DNA of 7,674 bases from contig JAKAMV010000470.1 of NCBI GenBank assembly GCA_021812735.1, positions 1 to 7,674 on the forward strand. The letters are read 5' to 3'. This document shows positions 1 through 5,869 of this stretch, in pieces. Both the position numbers and the translations under genes were made by a program. The DNA is from Chloroflexota bacterium. Its GTDB lineage: Bacteria > Chloroflexota > Limnocylindria > Limnocylindrales > CSP1-4. The notes beneath the pieces were generated by a model. The model was given only the letters and a program-made list of their open reading frames with translations, made no database searches and was not told the DNA's origin. Each line of letters starts with the position of its first letter. Within the stretch, counting starts at the first letter, position 1.

Positions 1-2010
1 CCTCGGCACCCGTACACCATCCGCGACCAGGTGGGCCTTCGCCGGCTCCAGGGGATCGCCGTTTCCCCGGACGGGCGGCGGATCGTCCTGAAGATCGAGC
101 GCCTCGCGCCGCACGAGAACGCCCTTCACGCGCACCTCTGGATCGTCAATGCCGACGGGAGCGGTCTGCGCCAGCTCACCCGCTCCGGTGGCGGCGACAC
201 CGACCCCACCTTCGCGCCGGACGGGCGGACGGTGTACTACATCTCGCGGCTGGCGTCCGGGGGGCGGCAGATCGTCGCGCTGCCGCTGGACGGCGGCGAG
301 CCGGTGCCGGTGACGGCGTCGCCCGTGGACGTCGAGTCGTTCGTCCTCTCGCGCGACGGCCGCCGGGTCGCCTTCTCGGCGGCGGTCTTCCCCGACCCCG
401 CGGGTGACACGCTTGCCTCCACCGCCCGGCGGCTCGCGGAGGACGCCGGCCGTTCCGCGACCGGGCGGGTCCACGACCGACTCTTCGTCCGCCACTGGGA
501 CGAGTGGAGGGCCGGCCGGCGGCGTCACCTGTTCGTCCAGGGGATCGGCGGCGGTCGGGCGGTGGACGTCATGCCGGCGATGGACGCCGACGCCCCGAGC
601 CGGCCGTTCGGCGGCCACGAGCAGTTCACGTTCACCCCCGACGGCGCCGGGGTCGTGTTCACCGCGCGCGACGTGGGCCGGGAGGAGGCATGGAGCACGG
701 ATCTCGACCTGTTCCTTGCCCCGGCGGACGGAAGCGCGCCGCCGGTGAAGCTCACCACGGAGAACCGCGCGACAGACCTGGACCCGTCCTTCAGCCCGGA
801 CGGGACGACCCTCGCCTACCTCGCCATGAGCCGGCCGGGGTACGAGGCCGACAAGCAGACCGTGGTCGTCCGCGACTGGCCGGACGGTCGGGATCGCCGG
901 CTGACGGATGGCTGGGACCGGAGCGCCGAGTCGCTCGCGTGGTCCCCGGACGGCCGGACGCTCTACGTGACGGCCGAGGACACGGGCCAGCGCGGCCTGT
1001 TCGCCGTCGACGTCGCGACAGGGTCGGTGAGGACCATCGTCGACCGGGGGCATGTGTCGCACGTCCGGGCCATCGGGGACCGGATCTTCTACGTCCTCGA
1101 CTCGCTCGATGGTCCGGCCGACCTTTACGCGTTGGTCGCCGGGAGCCACCGCAGGCTCACCCGCCTGAACGAGACGCGGCTGCGCGGCGTTGCCCTCGGC
1201 GAGGCAGAGCAGTTCTCGTTCGCCGGCTGGAACGGGGAGACGGTGCACGGATACCTCGTCCGCCCGCCGGATTTCGACGCGTCCAGGAAGTATCCGATCG
1301 CATTCATCATTCACGGCGGCCCACAGTCGAGCTCCGGGAACGACTGGCATTACCGCTGGAACCCGCAGGTGTACGCGGGGGCGGGCTATGCGGTCGTGAT
1401 GATCGATTTCCACGGATCGACGGGCTACGGGCAGGCCTTCACCGACTCGATCCGCGACGACTGGGGCGGCAAGCCGCTCGAGGACCTGCGGAAGGGGTAC
1501 GCGGCCGCGCTCGAGCGATATCCCTTCCTGGACCCGAGCCGTGCGGCCGCCCTCGGGGCGAGCTTCGGCGGCTACATGATCAACCTGATCGCGGGCGTCT
1601 GGAACGAGCCCTGGCGCTGCCTCGTGACGCACGACGGGAACCTCGACGAGCGGTTCGCCTATTTCGCGACCGAGGAGCTCTGGTTCCCCGAGTGGGAGCA
1701 CGCCGGCACTCCGTGGGAGAACCCGGCGAGCTACGAGAAGGACAGCCCGGTCCATCACATCGCCGCGTGGCGCGTCCCGACCCTCGTCATCCACGGCGCG
1801 CTCGATTTCCGCGTGAGCGACGCGGAGGGTCTCGCGGTGTTCACCGCCCTCCAGCGGCGCGGCGTCCCCTCGCGGCTGCTGTACTTCCCCGACGAGAACC
1901 ACTGGGTGCTGAAGCCGGCGAATTCCGTCCTGTGGCACGACACCGTCCTCGACTGGCTGGCGCGCTGGACGGCCGATCAGCCGGCGGACGCCGCAGGAAC
2001 GATCGGCTGA
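1..2010 (+). CDS. S9 family serine peptidase, DPP5-like (prolyl oligopeptidase superfamily), 5'-truncated
   Basis: Exopeptidase or oligopeptidase expected to release dipeptides or short peptides. The frame is open to base 1, and the codons before the first GTG (31) encode a family-like segment (HPYTIRDQ), so the true start lies upstream of the window. Residues are counted from the codon at base 1. Residues about 10-405 form a beta-propeller with at least six PD40/WD40-like blades, each marked by SPDG, APDG, SRDG or TPDG followed by hydrophobic strands. Residues about 415-660 are the alpha/beta-hydrolase domain: HGGP at 438-441, then GSTGYG, the nucleophile elbow GASFGGY with Ser521, Asp602 in HGALDFRV and His634 in DENHW, so the triad is complete. 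The segment around TEELWFPEWE and the end LLYFPDENHWVLKP resemble dipeptidyl-peptidase 5 (S9C) as I know it. The position before GSTGYG, often Asn in the family, is Asp here. Any signal peptide would be outside the window, so location is unknown. It converges on the next gene. Confidence 0.93.
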   Translation, partial: PRHPYTIRDQVGLRRLQGIAVSPDGRRIVLKIERLAPHENALHAHLWIVNADGSGLRQLTRSGGGDTDPTFAPDGRTVYYISRLASGGRQIVALPLDGGEPVPVTASPVDVESFVLSRDGRRVAFSAAVFPDPAGDTLASTARRLAEDAGRSATGRVHDRLFVRHWDEWRAGRRRHLFVQGIGGGRAVDVMPAMDADAPSRPFGGHEQFTFTPDGAGVVFTARDVGREEAWSTDLDLFLAPADGSAPPVKLTTENRATDLDPSFSPDGTTLAYLAMSRPGYEADKQTVVVRDWPDGRDRRLTDGWDRSAESLAWSPDGRTLYVTAEDTGQRGLFAVDVATGSVRTIVDRGHVSHVRAIGDRIFYVLDSLDGPADLYALVAGSHRRLTRLNETRLRGVALGEAEQFSFAGWNGETVHGYLVRPPDFDASRKYPIAFIIHGGPQSSSGNDWHYRWNPQVYAGAGYAVVMIDFHGSTGYGQAFTDSIRDDWGGKPLEDLRKGYAAALERYPFLDPSRAAALGASFGGYMINLIAGVWNEPWRCLVTHDGNLDERFAYFATEELWFPEWEHAGTPWENPASYEKDSPVHHIAAWRVPTLVIHGALDFRVSDAEGLAVFTALQRRGVPSRLLYFPDENHWVLKPANSVLWHDTVLDWLARWTADQPADAAGTIG

Positions 2011-2011
2011 G

Positions 2012-2035
2012 CCCGGGAGCGAGGACTTCCCTGGG
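2012..2035. terminator. Possible terminator hairpin between convergent genes
   Basis: The arms CCCGGGA (2012-2018) and TCCC-T-GGG (2028-2035) pair over seven base pairs with one bulged T and a nine-base loop. The hairpin begins one base after the stop codon of the S9 peptidase and sits between two converging genes, where a terminator is expected. No T-tract follows on either strand, so it would be a non-canonical terminator at best. A second small inverted repeat, TGACC-GGCCG-GGTCA (2042-2056), covers the stop codon of the opposite gene. Confidence 0.3.
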
Positions 2036-2053
2036 GGTTGGTGACCGGCCGGG

Positions 2054-3430
2054 TCAGCTGCTCCTGATCCACGCCGCGAGGTCGGCGACGAGCTGCGGGT
2101 CGACGTGGCCCGGCACGCTGTACTCGGCCGGGGTGGGGGGTCCGCTGCCGTCGAGCAGCAGGTGGTCCATCGCGGGGTAGGTCCTGAAGGTCACGTTCGC
2201 GTGCCCGGCGAGCGCCTGCTCCCAGGGCTGCAGCTCGGATGGCGGCACCTGGTAGTCCCGGCCGCCCTGTGAGAAGAACATCGGGACCTGGAGCCCCGCG
2301 GCGACCGCCAGCGGGTGGTAGGTCTGCAGGTCGAGCCAGTAGGACGCCGGGGTGTTGAGGGGCAGCTTGGACGTCGGCGTCGAGGGCGACAGGCCGGGCG
2401 ATTCGGCGAGTGCGGCCTGCTGCTTCAGGGTGGCCAGTTGCTGCTCCACCTGCGGGCTCGGGCTGCCCTGGAGCGAGGCGAGGTACTCCTCCTGGATCAC
2501 CACGAGCTCCGCAAGCGGGGTGCTGGGCGCCTCGAGCAGCGCGATGCCGGCCAGCTTGCCCGGGATCTCGGCCGCGATCCGGGGGGCGAGATACGCACCA
2601 AGGCTGTGCCCCACGAGGAACACCCGGGACGGGTCGACCTTCGGGGTCCTGCGCAGGAGCGCGACGGCGGCCTCCGCGTCGTCCATCGTCTCCTGGTGCA
2701 CCGTGATGCTCGTGTCGGCTGCCATCTGCGTCGCGTACACGAGCGTGCGCTTGTCGTAGCGCAGCACGGCGATGCCCTGCGAGGCCAGCCCCCAGGCAAG
2801 GTCCTCGAAGGGCTTGTTCGGCCCGAACGTCTCATCGCGGTCCGCGGGCCCGGACCCCGCCACGAGGACGGCCGCCGGGAAGGGACCCGTCCCCACCGGC
2901 ATCGTGAGCGTCCCGGGCAGCGTCCACGGCGCCGATCCCACCGTGACGCTGGACTCGGCGAAGGAGCCCGGGTGGACATAGGCGGCGGGTGAGGCCGACG
3001 CTGCCGCCACCGCGGCGACGTGGAGCCCGATGACCTGGCCCCCGGGGCTCACGGCGACGTTCAGCGTGACCGTGGCATGCGCGAAGCTCACCGCGACGGC
3101 CACCAGGGGTCCGGACGCCGCCGGGGTCGTGGACACGCTCTCGATCGCGCCGAACGCGCCGTACTGGGCCACCAGCGATTGCTCGATCTGCTGGAGTTTC
3201 GAGGCGGGTGCCGCGGCGGCCATGACCGGATCCTCCATGGCCTGCGCGCCGGTCCAGTCGCCACGGGAGAGGGCGTCGATGTAGGCCCTGCCGATGGAGG
3301 CGGGATCGCCGCTGCCACCCGGGACGGCCGAAGGGGCCGCTGCGCGGGCAGGCGAACCGGCCGGCGTGCTCGACCCGCACGCGGCGCACACGGCTGAAAC
3401 GAGGACGATGAGCATCCAGCGACGGAACAT
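2054..3430 (-). CDS. Probable lipoprotein alpha/beta-hydrolase (esterase-like) with N-terminal DUF3887-like domain
   Basis: Predicted 458-residue exported serine hydrolase of unknown substrate. Residues 1-18 form a signal peptide: FRRW, then a hydrophobic run, then CAAC with the likely lipidated Cys18. The -3 position is Cys15 rather than the usual Leu, so the lipobox is imperfect. A low-complexity Ala/Pro/Ser/Gly linker follows (19-42). Residues about 43-140 (from DPASIGRAYIDAL) resemble the DUF3887 domain, found ahead of hydrolases of this type. The hydrolase domain covers about 160-458: GSGPADRDETFGPNKPFEDLA (192-212) gives the family pattern near the oxyanion site, the elbow is GHSLG with Ser276, then Asp392 in QGGRD and His423 in MDH. 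The triad is complete. The ATG start is supported by an AAGGAG site nine bases upstream. It lies 87 bp downstream of the class II aldolase gene on the same strand and could be cotranscribed with it; no convincing promoter is visible in the gap. Role in envelope ester hydrolysis is inference. Confidence 0.9.
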   Translation of the reverse strand: MFRRWMLIVLVSAVCAACGSSTPAGSPARAAAPSAVPGGSGDPASIGRAYIDALSRGDWTGAQAMEDPVMAAAAPASKLQQIEQSLVAQYGAFGAIESVSTTPAASGPLVAVAVSFAHATVTLNVAVSPGGQVIGLHVAAVAAASASPAAYVHPGSFAESSVTVGSAPWTLPGTLTMPVGTGPFPAAVLVAGSGPADRDETFGPNKPFEDLAWGLASQGIAVLRYDKRTLVYATQMAADTSITVHQETMDDAEAAVALLRRTPKVDPSRVFLVGHSLGAYLAPRIAAEIPGKLAGIALLEAPSTPLAELVVIQEEYLASLQGSPSPQVEQQLATLKQQAALAESPGLSPSTPTSKLPLNTPASYWLDLQTYHPLAVAAGLQVPMFFSQGGRDYQVPPSELQPWEQALAGHANVTFRTYPAMDHLLLDGSGPPTPAEYSVPGHVDPQLVADLAAWIRSS

Positions 3431-3439
3431 GTCGCGGTT

Positions 3440-3445
3440 CTCCTT
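3440..3445 (-). promoter_or_regulatory. Shine-Dalgarno site of the lipoprotein hydrolase gene
   Basis: On the minus strand the sequence reads AAGGAG, nine bases before the ATG at 3430. It is a strong match to the anti-Shine-Dalgarno sequence and decides the start codon, which also places the signal peptide exactly at the N-terminus. Confidence 0.75.
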
Positions 3446-3462
3446 GTTCGTCCGAGCGCAGG

Positions 3463-3474
3463 CTGCGGTCGCAG
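3463..3474. repeat. Short inverted repeat CTGCG-GT-CGCAG upstream of the lipoprotein hydrolase gene
   Basis: Five-base arms are separated by two bases. The site lies in the 87-bp gap between the aldolase stop and the hydrolase start, 32 bases before the hydrolase ATG. A neighbouring GCAG-G-CTGC overlaps its left arm. It could be a small operator or chance in GC-rich DNA. A two-base loop makes it a poor RNA hairpin. The rest of this gap shows no clear promoter or T-tract terminator. Confidence 0.2.
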
Positions 3475-3517
3475 GGTGCCGCCACCGGACGGGCCGGCGG
3501 GGCGGCCGCGCAACCGC

Positions 3518-4186
3518 TCAGGCGGTCCGCGTCCCCAGGGCGTCGAGCGTCATCGCCCGCTGCAGCGCAGCGGCCCGCATGTCGGGCGCGATCTCGACCG
3601 GACCGCCCAGCGCGATGGCGTTGATCGCCGCCTGCGCCGCCTCCTCGACCACTCCGCCGATGAAGACGGCCAGCTCCGCGGTGCGGTGGAAGACGAGCAC
3701 GCCGTGGTTGGCCAGAAGCACGGCGGGCACGCCGGACTGCACCGCCGCGCGGATGTTGGCGACCGCCTGTTCGGACCCTCGCGGACCGTACGCGGCAATC
3801 GGCACGCCGTCGGGCAGTCCGAACATCGCGAGCGCCTCGATCCAGCAGTCGATGGGGCGGTTGGCCACGGCGAATGCGGTCGCGTGCGGTGAATGCGTGT
3901 GGATCACGCAGCCGACGTCGGGTCGGTCCCGGTACATCGCCGTGTGCATCGCCACCACGGCGCCCTGGATCGGGGGCAAGCTGCCCTCGAGCAGGGGTAC
4001 GTCGAGCGCGACGCGGACGATGCCGTCGGGCCGCAGCCCGTTGAGAGACGACGCGGCGGTGAAGTACATCTCCTCCGCGCCCGGCACGCGCAGGCTGACG
4101 TTGCCGCGCCCGTTCGCCGAGATCGCCCCGCCGGCGACGACGCGTGCCGCCGCGTCCAACACCTGGTCGACGAGATCCTTGTCCAC
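3518..4186 (-). CDS. Class II aldolase/adducin family protein with altered active site
   Basis: A 222-residue protein of the FucA/AraD fold, usual length for the family. Members are metal-dependent aldolases, epimerases, dehydratases or decarboxylases of sugar phosphates and related acids; the substrate here is unknown. Visible motifs: the N-terminal GNVSLR loop (28-33), the HTH metal motif with His96 and His98, the third ligand His161 in LLANHG, and the YGPRGSEQ segment. In FucA-type enzymes a Ser-Ser-Glu or Thr-Ser-Glu triplet lies just ahead of the conserved M/FH; here the triplet reads Gly75-Ala76-Val77, so the catalytic/metal Glu and the phosphate-binding Ser residues seem to be lost. 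I chose GTG at 4186 over the longer GTG at 4291 because GGAGG sits seven bases before it, the family fold begins there, and a near-consensus promoter lies between the two. It is divergent from the GH63 gene and upstream of the lipoprotein hydrolase on the same strand. Certain as to family, uncertain as to catalysis. Confidence 0.9.
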   Translation of the reverse strand: MDKDLVDQVLDAAARVVAGGAISANGRGNVSLRVPGAEEMYFTAASSLNGLRPDGIVRVALDVPLLEGSLPPIQGAVVAMHTAMYRDRPDVGCVIHTHSPHATAFAVANRPIDCWIEALAMFGLPDGVPIAAYGPRGSEQAVANIRAAVQSGVPAVLLANHGVLVFHRTAELAVFIGGVVEEAAQAAINAIALGGPVEIAPDMRAAALQRAMTLDALGTRTA

Positions 4187-4193
4187 CCCCAAG

Positions 4194-4198
4194 CCTCC
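4194..4198 (-). promoter_or_regulatory. Shine-Dalgarno site fixing the GTG start of the class II aldolase gene
   Basis: The minus strand reads GGAGG with a seven-base spacer to the GTG at 4186. This is the best ribosome site near any candidate start of the gene and argues against a start at 4291. Confidence 0.75.
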
Positions 4199-4211
4199 GT
4201 CGCTCGCATGC

Positions 4212-4229
4212 GGGCCGCGCGGCGCGCCC
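4212..4229 (-). other. GC-rich hairpin in the predicted 5' leader of the aldolase mRNA
   Basis: The arms GGGC(C)GCG and CGCGCCC pair over seven G-C base pairs with one bulge and a three-base loop. It lies between the predicted transcription start (about 4241) and the ribosome site (4194-4198) of the minus-strand aldolase gene, so it would form early in the leader RNA. It might stabilise the transcript or affect initiation, or it may only reflect high G+C. Confidence 0.3.
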
Positions 4230-4247
4230 ACCCGGTGCGGTGCCGGG

Positions 4248-4276
4248 ATTATGGGTGAGGCCACGCACGGCGACAA
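4248..4276 (-). promoter_or_regulatory. Sigma-70-type promoter of the class II aldolase gene
   Basis: On the minus strand TTGTCG (4271-4276, four of six matches to TTGACA) is followed, after exactly 17 bases, by CATAAT (4248-4253, five of six matches to TATAAT). An AT-rich hexamer of this kind stands out in such GC-rich DNA. Transcription would start near 4241, giving a leader of about 55 bases before the GTG at 4186. The -35 box lies inside the proximal copy of a tandem 23-bp repeat, and an identical TTGTCG occurs 23 bases further upstream (4294-4299). Confidence 0.65.
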
Positions 4277-4302
4277 GACGAGCCCACGCACGGCGACAAG
4301 AC
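4257..4302. repeat. Tandem 23-bp direct repeat (two copies) in the divergent promoter region
   Basis: Copies at 4257-4279 and 4280-4302 are adjacent and differ at a single base (4260 G against 4283 C). The identical core is CCACGCACGGCGACAAGAC at 4261-4279 and 4284-4302. The proximal copy carries the -35 box of the minus-strand aldolase promoter. A spacing of 23 bp is a little over two helical turns, so a regulator could bind both copies on nearly the same face. A recent slippage or duplication event without function is the alternative. Confidence 0.85.
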
Positions 4303-4366
4303 ACGGGCGCCTGCGGTCGGAGGCTCACGGCGCGGAGGCGGTCCAGCGCCACCGGCGGTCTTCCGG

Positions 4367-4372
4367 GATACT
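4367..4372 (+). promoter_or_regulatory. Possible -10 element for leaderless transcription of the GH63 gene
   Basis: GATACT matches TATAAT at four of six positions and ends six bases before the ATG at 4379, so transcription would begin at or next to the start codon. No Shine-Dalgarno-like sequence lies within 20 bases upstream of that ATG; the nearest GGAGG (4334-4338) is 40 bases away. No TTGACA-like -35 box is seen at the right distance. Confidence 0.3.
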
Positions 4373-4378
4373 CGCGTC

Positions 4379-5788
4379 ATGGACCAGCCGCCCGGAACCC
4401 GTGCGTCGGTCAGTCACGCCGCTCCCGTCGGCCTGGACGCCACGCTCGAGGCGGCCGACGACCTGGTGGCCGGGGCCCGCGATGTCCTGGACGCCAACTG
4501 GACCGGCTCCTACACGCGTCCCTCGCAGGCGCTCTATCCCCACCAGTGGAGCTGGGACTCGGCGTTCATCGCCGTGGGGCGGTCGTGGCACGACGCCGCG
4601 CGGGCGCGCCTCGAGCTCGAGACCCTGTTCGAGGCGCAGTGGCGGACCGGCATGCTTCCCTCGATCGCCTTCGATCCCTCGGCCCCGGCGGGGGCGTACT
4701 TCCCCGGCCCCGAGGTCTGGCAGGCCGAGCGGTCACCGGCCGCACCATCCGGGCGCCCCACGTCCGGCATCACGCAGCCGCCCATCCACGCGCGCGCCGC
4801 GCTCGAGGTCCATCGACGGGCTGCCGCCGGCGAGCAGTCCGCCTCGCTGGAATGGCTCGCCCGGCTCTACCCCCGCCTGTCGGCGCAGCTGCGCCACCTC
4901 GAGACGGCCCGCGATCCGAACGGCTGCGGGCTGGCTGCCATCGTCCACCCGTGGGAATCCGGGCTGGACGACTCGCCGGCGTGGGATCGCGATTTCGACC
5001 GGATCACGGTGCCGCCCGGCGCTCTGCCTCCGTACCGTCGGCGCGATCTCGACCATGCCGCGGCCGCCGACCGCCCCACCGACGCCGACTACGCGCGGTT
5101 CCTCTACCTGCTGACCCTCGAGCGGGACGCCCGCTACGAGGACGCGCCGGTCATGGCCGGCTCGCCCTTCCTGATCGTGGATCCGCTCTTCAACGCCGTC
5201 CTCCTCTGGTCGGAGCTCGCGCTCGTTGAGATTGCCGGGCTGGTCGGCGAAGACCCGGCGCCGCATCGTGCCGCGTCGCACCGCATCCGGGAGGCGTTGA
5301 TCCGCGAGCTGTGGGTCCCGCGCCGGCGCCGGTTCTCGCCCTGGGACGTGCGGCGCAACCGCCGTGAGCCCGAGGACACGGTCGTCTCCTTCGCTCCGCT
5401 GCTCGACACCGAGCTGCCGGCCCCGATCGTCGACGCGATCTGCCGCGAGCTCGAGTCGCCGTCGTTCCACCCGCGCGGCCGGGGTCCGCACTACATCGTC
5501 CCGACGTACGACGAGCGGGCGGCCGACTTCGACCCCGAACGCTACTGGCGGGGCCCGGTGTGGCTGAACACGAACTGGCTCCTCTGGCAGGGTCTGCGCC
5601 AGCACGGCCGGGAGCGGCTGGCCGGCGAGGTGGTCGCAAGTTCGCTCGAGCTGGTCCGCCTCTCCGGCTTCCGGGAGTACTTCGACCCGCTGGATGGATC
5701 GGGCCATGGGAGCGACCGTTTCAGTTGGACCGCGGCGCTGATCATCGACATGGTGATGCGCCAGCGGCGCGCGGCGACGCAGGGCTGA
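4379..5788 (+). CDS. GH63-type glycoside hydrolase, glucosylglycerate/mannosylglycerate hydrolase-like
   Basis: A 469-residue cytoplasmic enzyme without signal peptide, with a predicted (alpha/alpha)6-barrel. Characterised relatives hydrolyse the compatible solutes 2-O-glucosylglycerate or 2-O-mannosylglycerate to hexose and glycerate. Matching motifs in order: YPHQWSWDSAF (53-63), QWRTGMLPSI (87-96), YFPGPEVW (107-114), TSGITQPP (128-135), HPWESGLDDSP (190-200), RYWRGPVWLNTNW (388-400) and FREYFDPLDGSGHG (431-444) followed by SWTAA. By comparison with the mycobacterial glucosylglycerate hydrolase, as I recall it, the general acid is Asp197 and the general base Glu433; both are present. The WESG-x-DNSP motif has Asp198 where Asn is usual. 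Which glycoside it prefers, or whether it acts on another alpha-glycoside, cannot be read from the sequence. It diverges from the aldolase-like gene and converges on pxpC. No ribosome site precedes the ATG. Its last nine codons and stop lie in the first copy of a 36-bp tandem repeat. Confidence 0.88.
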   Translation: MDQPPGTRASVSHAAPVGLDATLEAADDLVAGARDVLDANWTGSYTRPSQALYPHQWSWDSAFIAVGRSWHDAARARLELETLFEAQWRTGMLPSIAFDPSAPAGAYFPGPEVWQAERSPAAPSGRPTSGITQPPIHARAALEVHRRAAAGEQSASLEWLARLYPRLSAQLRHLETARDPNGCGLAAIVHPWESGLDDSPAWDRDFDRITVPPGALPPYRRRDLDHAAAADRPTDADYARFLYLLTLERDARYEDAPVMAGSPFLIVDPLFNAVLLWSELALVEIAGLVGEDPAPHRAASHRIREALIRELWVPRRRRFSPWDVRRNRREPEDTVVSFAPLLDTELPAPIVDAICRELESPSFHPRGRGPHYIVPTYDERAADFDPERYWRGPVWLNTNWLLWQGLRQHGRERLAGEVVASSLELVRLSGFREYFDPLDGSGHGSDRFSWTAALIIDMVMRQRRAATQG

Positions 5789-5830
5789 TCGCTCCGCCAG
5801 CGCCGCGCGGCAATGCAGGGCTGGTCACTC
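5759..5830. repeat. 36-bp tandem repeat spanning the stop codon of the GH63 gene
   Basis: Copies at 5759-5794 and 5795-5830 are adjacent and agree at 31 of 36 positions by hand alignment. A degenerate third copy begins at 5831 with CGCCAG. Copy 1 encodes the gene's last residues RQRRAATQG and its TGA stop. Copy 2 would encode RQRRAAMQG followed by TGG in the same frame. The repeat fills most of the 81-bp gap before the convergent pxpC stop. Small inverted repeats occur in it (GCCGCGCGGC at 5802-5811; CCGCC-AG-GGCGG at 5830-5841), but no T-tract terminator. Confidence 0.8.
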
Positions 5831-5869
5831 CGCCAGGGCGGCCGGAGGCCCGAGTGCCGGGAGGCTCCG

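Noticed and set aside
2042..2056. TGACC-GGCCG-GGTCA inverted repeat as a terminator or operator.
   Set aside because: Five-base arms, no T-tract, and it overlaps a stop codon; likely chance in GC-rich DNA.
504..2180. Open frame of 558 codons on the + strand overlapping the S9 peptidase.
   Set aside because: It lies in another frame of a gene with a complete catalytic triad and propeller repeats; the product is Arg/Gly/Pro low-complexity sequence.
4187..4291. Longer N-terminus for the aldolase gene, starting at GTG 4291.
   Set aside because: The added 35 residues do not resemble the family, the start lacks a good ribosome site, and the near-consensus promoter (4248-4276) lies downstream of it. 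GTG 4186 has GGAGG at ideal spacing.
2832..4352. Open frame of 506 codons on the - strand.
   Set aside because: Out-of-frame shadow of the lipoprotein hydrolase and aldolase genes; Arg-rich translation without motifs.
3294..5114. Open frame of 606 codons on the + strand.
   Set aside because: It crosses three well-supported genes and the regulated divergent intergenic region, and its translation shows no domain.
5759..5830. 36-bp repeat as a CRISPR array or an attachment site.
   Set aside because: The copies are directly adjacent with no spacers, there is no integrase, cas gene or tRNA nearby, and the repeat codes in frame with the gene end.
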